From Scatosoma sp048465415 (GTDB lineage: Bacteria; Bacillota; Clostridia; Christensenellales; Borkfalkiaceae), in assembly GCA_048465415.1 (NCBI GenBank), contig DBFWLO010000023.1, positions 1-64,000 on the forward strand: a stretch of DNA of 64,000 nucleotides, given 5' to 3'. Position numbers and translations under genes: made by a program. Position 1 is the stretch's first letter; every line of letters begins with the position of its first letter. This document shows positions 15,564 to 22,599 of this stretch, piece by piece. The notes beneath the pieces are model-generated. The model was not told where the DNA came from and did no database searches. It saw nothing but the letters and a program-made list of their open reading frames with translations.

Positions 15564-16178
15564 ATGAAACAGAGTGTATTGAGGCTGACGCTGGACGAAG
15601 ATTTAAACGTTACCTACGAAGCGGGAGCAAATCTATTGAACCAGCACAGCACGGCGCAGCAGTACATAGAAGTACGGCTGAAAAACTTTACTCTTTCGGA
15701 GGACGAGAAATTATATGTGGCCTTTACGTATACGGGGAAGAAGAATATTACGACCGCATATATCTATCTGCCGCCGGAGGAAGGAATCTACCGCACGGAA
15801 ATTCCGTACGACGTATATTCCCTGCGCGGGAAATGGAAAGGGAACTTTGCGGTGAAGTCGGACTGGGTGACGGCGAGAGACGAAAACGGGTATGTATTGA
15901 CGGACGAGAACGGAAACGAGATACAACGAGCAAGGCGCGCGAAAACGTCCAAAGAGTTTGACTTTGAGGAATATTCGGTCATTGAAAGCAACGGCTTGCC
16001 CGTGCCCACAGAAACGGATATTTTCAACTATTATCAGAACGCACAAAACGCAGTGAATAAGATCAAATCGCAGTCGGAGAAGATAGACGAGATTTTAAAC
16101 GGAGAGACAAAGCTGGATTTGAACTATAACTCTACGACGGAAGAGTTGACCTTCTCGGTCATCAAAGAAACAAATTAA
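15564..16178 (+). CDS. BppU-like baseplate protein
   Basis: 204 residues, start preceded by AAAGGAGG. The N-terminal half is an immunoglobulin-like beta sandwich (LRLTLDEDLNVTYEAG, YVAFTYTGKKNITTAYIYLP, GKWKGNFAVKSDWV) typical of BppU N-terminal domains that attach fibres to the hub. The C-terminal part is a helix (NAVNKIKSQSEKIDEIL) followed by LNYNSTTEELTFSV, the usual link into fibre repeats. Part of the receptor-binding module. Confidence 0.6.
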   Translation: MKQSVLRLTLDEDLNVTYEAGANLLNQHSTAQQYIEVRLKNFTLSEDEKLYVAFTYTGKKNITTAYIYLPPEEGIYRTEIPYDVYSLRGKWKGNFAVKSDWVTARDENGYVLTDENGNEIQRARRAKTSKEFDFEEYSVIESNGLPVPTETDIFNYYQNAQNAVNKIKSQSEKIDEILNGETKLDLNYNSTTEELTFSVIKETN

Positions 16179-16201
16179 AAAATAAAGGAGAAATAAAAAT
16201 C

Positions 16202-17476
16202 ATGGCAGACATTACAAAACTGAACGGTTACAACTTAAAAGACGCGCAGGCGCGAAGCATCATCGACGACATACGCGCGGGGAATATCAAGGTCGGCAAA
16301 GCGACGACAGCGGACAGTGCGGCGCATGCGAGCAGGGCCGCCGTAGCTACTATTGCTCTTTCTTACGGACTCCCGGATGAAAGCGTTTCTGAAAAGACAA
16401 TCTTTGGGAAATTCGATGAAGTGGAGACGTTGATTAAAAACGTAGCGAACGGAGTCAACCGTGGGTATGCGTTCGACAGCGTGGATAAACTGATCGGGGA
16501 TCTGGAAGGACAGGCGAATAACACGAAGTATAAAATCGGGGACGAGTTATACATAAAGAGCGCAGATAAGCCAGACTATTGGGTGGCGGAAGTAGTAACA
16601 ACGAAGGGCGCGGCAGTGACGAATATCACGGACGGAGCGACGGTCGGGTACTGGGTGTTGTATAAACTGGGCGAGAAAACGGATTTGACGCTGTATCAGA
16701 CGAAGACGGACTCTTCCCTTGCGACGACGAGTAAGACCGTGCCGGGCGCGATAAACGAAGTAAGAGTTACTGCTAATCTTGCTAATTCCAAAGTATACGA
16801 AGTAGAGTCTTACGCGGTAGGATTGAATGATAAGTTTACAAAAATGGGGTATCGGATTCCTTCTAACGGAGGCAGTTTTGGCGATTTTGGAGGTACTCCT
16901 GTATATGTAGATTTACTGAATACGCAAGTGCGCGCGGCAGCATGTGATGAACTCGGTCATAGTCTCACCCGCTATATAGAATCGATTACGGTATCGGGAA
17001 GAACGATAACAACAAAGAACGGCAGAGGAGAATTGAGCACTCTTACAACGCAGGACACGACGTATGCGCAGGCGACTTCTACTGTGTTAGGTCTCGTTAA
17101 AATCGGGTACACGGCGAGCGGGAAGAACTATCCGGTCGTATTGGACGCGGACGGAAAGATGTACGTAAATGTCCCCTGGACGGATACGCTGTATACGTTG
17201 CCGGTAGCGACGACGACCGTACGCGGCGGTGTAAAGGTCGGTGCGGTGCGCAGTTCCGCAATCACCACCAATGCGGCGAGTTCTACGGACGGCCGCTACT
17301 ATATGGTGGAGCGTGACAGCAACGAAAAGCTGTTCGTCAATATCCCCTGGGCGAATACGACATACAACGACGCGACGCAATCCGTTCATGGGCTGATGTC
17401 TGCGGCGGATAAGACAAAGCTGGATCATATCGGGATCAGCGTCGTAGGCGAAGAAATGACGATCACGCTTAGCTAA
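16202..17476 (+). CDS. phage tail fibre protein 1
   Basis: 424 residues, AAAGGAG upstream. Begins MADITKLNGYNLKDAQAR, shared with the next gene's product. Residues 290-390 hold repeat units (STVLGLVKIGY, TTTVRGGVKVG) and end in VHGLMSAADKTKLDHI, a motif frequent in trimeric phage fibres. No membrane segment. Probably recognises the host surface. The recurring start and DKTK motif indicate that both fibres come from duplication of one unit. Confidence 0.7.
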   Translation: MADITKLNGYNLKDAQARSIIDDIRAGNIKVGKATTADSAAHASRAAVATIALSYGLPDESVSEKTIFGKFDEVETLIKNVANGVNRGYAFDSVDKLIGDLEGQANNTKYKIGDELYIKSADKPDYWVAEVVTTKGAAVTNITDGATVGYWVLYKLGEKTDLTLYQTKTDSSLATTSKTVPGAINEVRVTANLANSKVYEVESYAVGLNDKFTKMGYRIPSNGGSFGDFGGTPVYVDLLNTQVRAAACDELGHSLTRYIESITVSGRTITTKNGRGELSTLTTQDTTYAQATSTVLGLVKIGYTASGKNYPVVLDADGKMYVNVPWTDTLYTLPVATTTVRGGVKVGAVRSSAITTNAASSTDGRYYMVERDSNEKLFVNIPWANTTYNDATQSVHGLMSAADKTKLDHIGISVVGEEMTITLS

Positions 17477-17486
17477 GGAGGAGAAG

Positions 17487-18332
17487 ATGGCAGACATAGC
17501 GAAAATCAATGGACTAAACTTAAAGGACGCGCAGGCGAGAACGGACATCGCGGGGATCAAGAGTGGAACGATAACAGTCGGTAACGCGAGCAGCGCAGAC
17601 AGTGCGGCCAACGGCATTACTCTGCTCCCCGCGCGGTATATCCGTATCACCGATCTCTCCACAGGGGTATATAAATTGACATACAATGCTACGAAATATA
17701 TTTATTATAACGGCGCGAATAGTACATCAAGCATAAGCATTAACGGATCAAGCGGAGCGGTGATATTGACAGTCAGCAAACATTCTATTTCTTACTGGAC
17801 GTGGAGTTACATCAATAATAACGGCAGCAGTACAATATATCTTTGTTATGGATATACAACTTCGAGCGCTGGCAGCTGGCGGGAAATCACCCTGCCGTCG
17901 GTTTCGACGGGAACACTGGCGACGACGGCGCTGGCGACTACCTCTGAGGCAGGATTGATGTCTGCGACAGATAAGACGAAAATAAACAGCGTCTTGCAAT
18001 ATAAAACGAGCGGAAGCTGTTCGGCGTTTGGCGGTACGGCGTATTATATCATCTATTCGGACGGATCCTATCATTATCTTTCAATTTACGGAATGACCGG
18101 GAATGTATCGGACGGAGGACAAGCGACGTGGAATATTCCTTCGTCGTTTTCGAGTACATACGGGATTACCGCCCGGGAAATAGGGATATCTCTAACCCAG
18201 GTGCAAAGCGGGGGAAGGGACGAATATAAAAACGGCGTAGACGTAGAAGGCATTACAGATACGGCGTTAATCATCAAAAGCAATACGAATACAACGTCGA
18301 GATTTCTATTCGTAGGGTTCGGGAGGTCATAA
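17487..18332 (+). CDS. phage tail fibre protein 2
   Basis: 281 residues, AAGGAGGAG upstream. The N-terminus (MADIAKINGLNLKDAQAR) repeats that of fibre 1. A Ser/Thr/Tyr-rich middle is followed by EAGLMSATDKTKINSV (about 150-165) and a C-terminal beta-rich part (GTAYYIIYSDGSYHYLSIYG) that probably forms the receptor-binding tip. The central region is unrelated to that of fibre 1, which suggests module swapping. Overlap with the next gene is none, spacing is two bases. Confidence 0.65.
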   Translation: MADIAKINGLNLKDAQARTDIAGIKSGTITVGNASSADSAANGITLLPARYIRITDLSTGVYKLTYNATKYIYYNGANSTSSISINGSSGAVILTVSKHSISYWTWSYINNNGSSTIYLCYGYTTSSAGSWREITLPSVSTGTLATTALATTSEAGLMSATDKTKINSVLQYKTSGSCSAFGGTAYYIIYSDGSYHYLSIYGMTGNVSDGGQATWNIPSSFSSTYGITAREIGISLTQVQSGGRDEYKNGVDVEGITDTALIIKSNTNTTSRFLFVGFGRS

Positions 18333-18334
18333 CC

Positions 18335-18673
18335 ATGCAGGAAAAAACATTTAAGAAACCGTTATCGGAATCGGACTACGCAGCATACGACGAATGGGCG
18401 GAATGGTGCAGCATGAACAGTTACGTAATCATGGACGATAATCCCAATTATTACTACTGCAAACGAAGCGAGGAGATTTTATCCGAAACAGAGAAAACGC
18501 AGCGGGAGATAGAAAAGTTAAAGCGAAAGCTGAGGGAGACGGATTATCAGGCGATCAAGTACGCCGAAGGGTATCTGACGGCGGAGGAATACGCGGAGAC
18601 GAAAGCGCAGCGCCAGGTTTGGCGGGACGAGATCAATGCGCTGGAAGCCCGGCTCGGGGAGGTGCAATCGTGA
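18335..18673 (+). CDS. small phage tail accessory protein
   Basis: 112 residues, highly charged. N-terminal aromatic part (YDEWAEWCSMNSYVIMDDNPNYYYC, only partly quoted as YDEWAEWCSMN) then a coiled coil (ETEKTQREIEKLKRKLRET). This resembles small proteins often found after fibre genes in Bacillota phages, thought to help fibre assembly. Role not proven. Its stop overlaps the GTG start of the next gene. Confidence 0.5.
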   Translation: MQEKTFKKPLSESDYAAYDEWAEWCSMNSYVIMDDNPNYYYCKRSEEILSETEKTQREIEKLKRKLRETDYQAIKYAEGYLTAEEYAETKAQRQVWRDEINALEARLGEVQS

Positions 18674-19431
18674 CGGAGGAAAGAACAATTACATTCAACG
18701 GTATGACGGGGCGATACGACGTTCCGTCATTTATTTTGTCCGTAAACTCGGATTTGCGGATCACGATCGATCTTTCTCCGTTTCGTGCGGCGGGTTTATA
18801 TCGGGTGACGGCGATCCACGGCGGCGCGCCGGCGTATGTGTTCACGATCACGGCGAAAGAAAACGACATTGTGCTGCCGGCGGAGTGGCTGAATCGCGGC
18901 GGGGTGGAAATGCTGGAACTGTCCTTAAAGCAGTATAACGCCGCAGGAACGGTCTTAATCAACGGCGGGTATTGTATCGAGCCGTTGGAGATCGTGGCCG
19001 TAGCGGGCGAATACCGCGCCACAGCGTTATTGCAGGCCTCCTTCGAGAACGTGGAACGCATGGAAAAGGAATGGCAGGAAAAGTTCGAGGAACTCAAAGG
19101 AAGTATCGCTTCTTCTTTAACGGGATACGAGGAATCGAATGAAACGACTAACCGGGCGCATGTGGAAAATATTGAGGGATATAAAGGGCAAATAGAATCC
19201 GCATTGATCGCCTATCAGGCAGATACGGAAAAAGTCCTGCAAACGTATCGGGAGGATCTGCAAGCAACAACGGGCGAGTTTGCCGCGCACATGGAGGCGA
19301 TGGATGCGAAGCTCGATAAGGTACTTTCGGAACTGGAAGCGGAAAAGGGCGTCAAGGAAGAAATCCTTGCAAAGATGCGGGATTATGTGGACAACGGTAT
19401 CGAAGTGCCGTTTGAGGAGGAGAAAATCTAA
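18670..19431 (+). CDS. coiled-coil baseplate protein
   Basis: 253 residues from GTG 18670, chosen because GGGGAGG lies at 18656-18662; the longer frame from 18619 runs through the previous gene without a ribosome site. The N-terminal 120 residues form a beta-sandwich-like domain (TFNGMTGRYDVPSFIL, LRITIDLSPF), reminiscent of BppU-type adaptors. The rest is a long coiled coil (about 135-240). Probably an oligomeric stalk that joins fibre modules to the baseplate. Ends in the start region of the Tad1-like gene (one-base overlap). Confidence 0.5.
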   Translation: MTEERTITFNGMTGRYDVPSFILSVNSDLRITIDLSPFRAAGLYRVTAIHGGAPAYVFTITAKENDIVLPAEWLNRGGVEMLELSLKQYNAAGTVLINGGYCIEPLEIVAVAGEYRATALLQASFENVERMEKEWQEKFEELKGSIASSLTGYEESNETTNRAHVENIEGYKGQIESALIAYQADTEKVLQTYREDLQATTGEFAAHMEAMDAKLDKVLSELEAEKGVKEEILAKMRDYVDNGIEVPFEEEKI

Positions 19432-19793
19432 TGGATAAAATAAATTTCAGAATTCAACGTAATGGTAATCTTAACGACGTATTCGTCGAAGACGTGGCAG
19501 GGCCGGGGAACGGCAGGCACAATTATGAAATATGTCGTGCCGATACGGGTGAAAAGCTACTTGAAGTTCAATTCCAAAACGGCGCAAGAAAAGAAGAAAA
19601 CGCCGTCGCGGGTGTTCTAGACAGCGATCTTTTGGAGATCGTTCGCCATCGCTTACAGTCTTTCCAAAAAGGCGAATACGCAACCCGTGAAAACGCTTGT
19701 GCACTCACGCACATCGAGGAGGCGCTTATGTGGATGTCGAAACGTGCCGACGACCGAACCGAGCGCGGTGTGCTGGGGACTATGAACAAATAA
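19431..19793 (+). CDS. tad1: Tad1-family anti-defence protein (signal sponge)
   Basis: 120 residues, start overlapping the previous stop, with GAGGAGAA upstream. The C-terminal helical hairpin (RLQSFQKGEYATRENACAL, then THIEEALMWMSKRADDR and GVLGT) has the signature of the Acb2/Tad1 hairpin domain, and the N-terminal 60 residues are a small beta domain (RHNYEICRADTGEKLLEVQF) as in Tad1 of clostridial phages. Tad1 proteins form oligomers that bind cyclic ADP-ribose isomers and cyclic oligonucleotides, disabling Thoeris and CBASS. From memory of the family the match is strong across the hairpin. Which signal this copy binds is unknown. Confidence 0.8.
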   Translation: MDKINFRIQRNGNLNDVFVEDVAGPGNGRHNYEICRADTGEKLLEVQFQNGARKEENAVAGVLDSDLLEIVRHRLQSFQKGEYATRENACALTHIEEALMWMSKRADDRTERGVLGTMNK

Positions 19794-19805
19794 GGAGATG
19801 CTGGC

Positions 19806-20528
19806 ATGAAAAAGAAAAGGATATTTAATATATTGATCGTGGCGGTGTTGGTGGCGTTTTTAGGGACGTGTATGGCCTTAATTTTTGGCTTCCGTCCGGC
19901 AGAAACGCCGACAGCGCAAGCGGAGGAGATTTCCGCCCCCGAAGATAGCACAGAAGCCCCGCAGGACAGCTCAGACGTGCCCACAAGCGACGAGAGCAAT
20001 ACGGACGGGGAATCTACCGACAAAGAGACAGGATTCGATTTAGACGCGTTTTTAAAGTGGGTGCAAAGTTACGCCGATGAGGCGGGAATTGGAGACGAAT
20101 ACGCCAAAGCGGTGGAGGCGATTAAGGCCGCTGCGAGCGAGAAACAAGTGACGATTTCCACCGTGGCGAGCGTCGCACAGTTGATCGTGTTCGTGGTCTA
20201 TCTGATCTATACCAATGTGAGAAACGGGAAGTTAAAGAGACAGTTGAAAGAGGTATCGGAGAAGCTGGACGAACAAATCAAAGGCACGAATGGTTTGATT
20301 GACGAATCGAACGCGAACGGAGAAACGGGGCAAACCATGAAAAAAGAAGTAGAGGTATTGACGAGAGCTTTTACGCATTTATTGACGGGACTCGCTGTGT
20401 TGACGGATCGGTTTAATATTGGGGCGGAGAGTAAAGAAGCGGTGAAGCGTGAATTTAACCGGGCGGCGCGGGAGATAGACGGTGAAACCGAAAAGGAGCA
20501 AGCCGATGAAAAAGAAGATCAAGCATAG
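19806..20528 (+). CDS. phage membrane protein, signal-anchored
   Basis: 240 residues. An N-terminal signal or anchor (KKKRIFNILIVAVLVAFLG) precedes an extracellular, acidic Ser/Glu/Asp-rich linker (about 35-80); a second transmembrane helix lies near 126-145 (VASVAQLIVFVVYLIY), then a coiled-coil tail (KLKRQLKEVSEKLDEQI). This topology recalls phage holin-associated or spanin-like proteins. No family recognised. It starts a run of three membrane proteins. Confidence 0.5.
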   Translation: MKKKRIFNILIVAVLVAFLGTCMALIFGFRPAETPTAQAEEISAPEDSTEAPQDSSDVPTSDESNTDGESTDKETGFDLDAFLKWVQSYADEAGIGDEYAKAVEAIKAAASEKQVTISTVASVAQLIVFVVYLIYTNVRNGKLKRQLKEVSEKLDEQIKGTNGLIDESNANGETGQTMKKEVEVLTRAFTHLLTGLAVLTDRFNIGAESKEAVKREFNRAAREIDGETEKEQADEKEDQA

Positions 20529-20964
20529 TAAAGAATGGTATTATTGGGCGTATATGATCGCGTACTGGGTGGGCATGGGATTTTGTATCGTGCCTACCCT
20601 CGTCGCCGCGGGTGTGGAATTGCCTATAATCGTCGTCAAGGAAGCGGAATCTACCTTGTCCGGGGTATTTATCGTGGCGATCGTTGCGGCCGCTTTGCCC
20701 TTGTATAAGGCGCTCATAAAGCTGTTGAAAAGCCCTTCCGCCGCGGTGATCTGCTGGATATTATTTGGGCTGATGTTTTTGGTCAATCGCATGCAGCCGC
20801 AGACGATCCACGGCCTGACCGTGGTTTTTATGTGGGCGGCAATCGGAAATACACTCGGGGTGATCTGTTTCAAACTGTCTGCATTATGGAAAGAATTATG
20901 GCGGGATTGCGGACAGGTGGAAATTACGGCGATCACTGAAGCGCTGCGAGGTGAGAAGCAATGA
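20506..20964 (+). CDS. multi-helix membrane protein (holin candidate)
   Basis: 152 residues from ATG 20506 (AAAAGGAG at 20491-20498); the GTG at 20482 is less well placed. Four hydrophobic segments (about 11-35, 47-66, 80-98, 105-125), short loops, charged ends. Size, helix number and place after the fibre genes are compatible with a holin. Equally it could be an exclusion protein. It overlaps the previous gene by 23 bases and the next by four. Confidence 0.5.
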   Translation: MKKKIKHSKEWYYWAYMIAYWVGMGFCIVPTLVAAGVELPIIVVKEAESTLSGVFIVAIVAAALPLYKALIKLLKSPSAAVICWILFGLMFLVNRMQPQTIHGLTVVFMWAAIGNTLGVICFKLSALWKELWRDCGQVEITAITEALRGEKQ

Positions 20965-21881
20965 TAGAAAAGATACCGGAAAAGAAAGAAGGGGATACGT
21001 TTGTCTATGCGCCCGTAATTCGGAAGGGGTGGAGCAGTAAAGTCATCGATACCGTACAGAGCGTCGCGATTGTATTTATCTTCTTGTTTGTGATTGTGAC
21101 GTATTTCGTGAATTTCCGTTTCGATCTGAATCTTTCCATAAAAGATTTGACGATCAACTGTATCTGGTTTTTGGTAGGGAATTATGCGATCGGGATTTTG
21201 TGTAAGTCGGTGGCGCGGAGTAAAGGCCGGGAGACGGAGGCGTATAAGAACGCGCAGGAAAAATGCGAGAAAAGTATTGCGGAACTGAATGAGAGCGGGG
21301 TTTCGCCGCGGGTGCCCGGGTATTGCGAGCAAAGAGTAAAGAATATGGTAAAGAAACAAAGAAGCCATATTCTCGGTTATGCGGGGATTGCGTTTGAAGA
21401 GTATATGGAAAAATACCTGGGGAAAAGTAAACGGGAGATTTTAAGGGATTATCCGGACGCGGTATTTACCAAAACGCAGATGCAGGCAATCAAAAAATGT
21501 AATCATATCCGGGTGGGGAATTATAATCCCGATTTTCTTCTAGTCTTTGAAGCGGATTTGACGCAGAATAAAGCGCCGTCGGAGATGTATGACACCAAAA
21601 AGGCGAATAGCATCAACAATGTAACTTCTTTGTTTTCGAGTATCTTTTCGGCGTTATTTGCGTGCAGCATTGCCTATGATTTCGTGTTCAATTTCTCGGC
21701 GGCGTTGGTCTTTATGGTGATCATCAAGGTAGTGATGATTCTGATCAACATTGCCTTCAAGTTCCGGTTCGGTTGGGGGATAGCGGCTCAGGAAGCGAAG
21801 CAGAACGAACTACGGGCATCGGAGGCCAAAGCTTGCATGGAATGGTGTAAGACGAATCCGAAGGAGGAAAAGCGATGCTGA
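20961..21881 (+). CDS. phage-encoded multi-helix membrane protein
   Basis: 306 residues with two N-terminal transmembrane helices (about 30-51 and 60-80), a cytosolic helical and basic middle (SKGRETEAYKNAQEKCEKS...), and two C-terminal helices (about 215-235, 240-263). Overlaps the preceding gene by four bases, so the two are probably co-translated and may interact. No family recognised. A role in lysis or in superinfection control is possible, not shown. Confidence 0.45.
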   Translation: MIEKIPEKKEGDTFVYAPVIRKGWSSKVIDTVQSVAIVFIFLFVIVTYFVNFRFDLNLSIKDLTINCIWFLVGNYAIGILCKSVARSKGRETEAYKNAQEKCEKSIAELNESGVSPRVPGYCEQRVKNMVKKQRSHILGYAGIAFEEYMEKYLGKSKREILRDYPDAVFTKTQMQAIKKCNHIRVGNYNPDFLLVFEADLTQNKAPSEMYDTKKANSINNVTSLFSSIFSALFACSIAYDFVFNFSAALVFMVIIKVVMILINIAFKFRFGWGIAAQEAKQNELRASEAKACMEWCKTNPKEEKRC

Positions 21882-21943
21882 CGTTTTCCATCTTTATCGC
21901 CTGGATCATCGTCGGGCTGATGTTGGACGACGGCGAGGATTAA
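21875..21943 (+). CDS. 22-residue membrane microprotein
   Basis: ATG with AAGGAGG eight bases before it, overlapping the previous stop. The product is MLTFSIFIAWIIVGLMLD followed by an acidic tail: one membrane helix and DGED end. It may be a tiny partner of the preceding membrane protein, or a holin regulator. Followed at once by a strong promoter, so it is the last gene of the late operon. Confidence 0.4.
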   Translation: MLTFSIFIAWIIVGLMLDDGED

Positions 21944-21951
21944 ACACTGTC

Positions 21952-21979
21952 TTGACATATTTGGAAACAGATATATAAT
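21952..21979 (+). promoter_or_regulatory. sigma-A promoter
   Basis: TTGACA, 16 bp, TATAAT, nine bases after the microprotein stop and about 25 bases before the 60-residue frame. It gives this small gene expression independent of late transcription. Confidence 0.65.
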
Positions 21980-22004
21980 AAATCAAACTGTATAGGAGTA
22001 AATC

Positions 22005-22187
22005 ATGAAAGAGAGTAATTATATGGACAAAAATAAGAACAATACAAAGTCTTCCCCTATATCATTGGATGCTTGGAATTTTGGAAGAGCAAAGGACACT
22101 TCTGTAACAACTTCATGGACGATAGAAACCAAACAATCGTCGTCTTATGAAAGTCGTAATAATACAGGAAATAACTCAAACAACTAA
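22005..22187 (+). CDS. 60-residue hypothetical protein
   Basis: Starts at ATG 22005 with ATAGGAG upstream and a strong promoter at 21952-21979. The product is polar and Asn/Ser/Lys-rich, probably unstructured, with no cysteine or hydrophobic segment. Downstream a perfect palindrome (22208-22229) may end the transcript. Possibly a lysogen-expressed regulator or small effector; no family recognised. Confidence 0.45.
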   Translation: MKESNYMDKNKNNTKSSPISLDAWNFGRAKDTSVTTSWTIETKQSSSYESRNNTGNNSNN

Positions 22188-22207
22188 AAAAGCTCGTCGA
22201 AGCGGTC

Positions 22208-22229
22208 TTTTTGCAGTTGACTGCAAAAA
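22208..22229. other. 22-bp palindrome
   Basis: TTTTTGCAGT and ACTGCAAAAA, ten-base perfect arms with a two-base centre. With T-runs or A-runs on both sides it may be a weak bidirectional terminator or a protein-binding site. Its core resembles the hairpin at 9455-9475 in the alarmone cassette terminator. Confidence 0.4.
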
Positions 22230-22233
22230 TCGA

Positions 22234-22262
22234 TTGTCAAATGAAACTTTAAGTGGTAAAAT
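22234..22262 (+). promoter_or_regulatory. promoter of small plus-strand RNA
   Basis: TTGTCA, 17 bp, TAAAAT. The predicted transcript starts near 22269 and meets a strong terminator at 22291-22328. Confidence 0.45.
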
Positions 22263-22268
22263 ATAAAA

Positions 22269-22328
22269 TATCAAACACGGGAGCGCAGAAAAAGAGAGTC
22301 GGGCTTATATGGCCTGGCTCTCTTTTTT
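22269..22328 (+). ncRNA. putative 60-base small RNA
   Basis: Bounded by the promoter at 22234-22262 and a terminator whose 12-base arms (AGAGAGTCGGGC / GCCTGGCTCTCT, two G-T pairs) are followed by six T. No coding frame of note. It converges on the minus-strand transcript 22337-22497 and would be antisense to that transcript's readthrough form, a layout seen in type I toxin-antitoxin loci. Confidence 0.4.
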
Positions 22329-22336
22329 ATATAAAA

Positions 22337-22497
22337 AAGACCAAGAATATTCTTGGTCTTAGTGTATGCGAGAAAGGAGATGCCTGCGGTGCCATTCAGG
22401 AGCCTACTAAGTATCATTATAGCCTTGAAGAGGGCTTTCATGGTACATCACCTCCTTTTACACGTTCAGATAGATTATAGCACCTATGAGTCTGAAC
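22337..22497 (-). ncRNA. putative minus-strand small transcript with strong SD
   Basis: A consensus promoter (22504-22531) starts a transcript near 22497. Its 5' end can fold (CGTTCAGA / TCTGAACG, 22465-22500 region), then AAAGGAGGTGAT, fully complementary to the 16S rRNA 3' end, precedes ATG (22439-22441; product begins MKALFKAIMILSRLL). A perfect 24-bp palindrome plus T-run (22337-22360) terminates it, but the frame has no stop before that point. It may be a type I toxin-like mRNA or a ribosome-site RNA. The coding claim is weak. Confidence 0.4.
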
Positions 22498-22503
22498 GAT
22501 TAT

Positions 22504-22531
22504 ATTATAACCATTTTTTAGGAAATGTCAA
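22504..22531 (-). promoter_or_regulatory. consensus minus-strand promoter
   Basis: On the minus strand TTGACA, 16 bp, TATAAT. It faces away from the DUF3800 promoter at 22541-22569, ten bases apart. Confidence 0.65.
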
Positions 22532-22540
22532 GAGCGGTTA

Positions 22541-22569
22541 TTGATTTTTTTTGTTTTTCGTGATATAAT
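22541..22569 (+). promoter_or_regulatory. promoter of the DUF3800 gene
   Basis: TTGATT, 17 bp, TATAAT with an extended TG two bases before the -10. The predicted start is about 25 bases before ATG 22600. Confidence 0.65.
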
Positions 22570-22599
22570 TGAAAAAATATTTATGTTAGGGGAAAACAG

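Noticed and set aside
16202..18332. repeat-rich fibre DNA as CRISPR or phase-variable repeat array
   Set aside because: Repeats are protein-level and imperfect, without regular spacers or long identical DNA units.
22303..22441. minus-strand toxin peptide ending near 22303
   Set aside because: When read codon by codon the frame has no stop there and passes through the terminator, so I list the locus as RNA only.
22253..22480. 75-residue plus-strand frame across the small-RNA region
   Set aside because: Runs through two terminators and has no ribosome site; composition is not protein-like.
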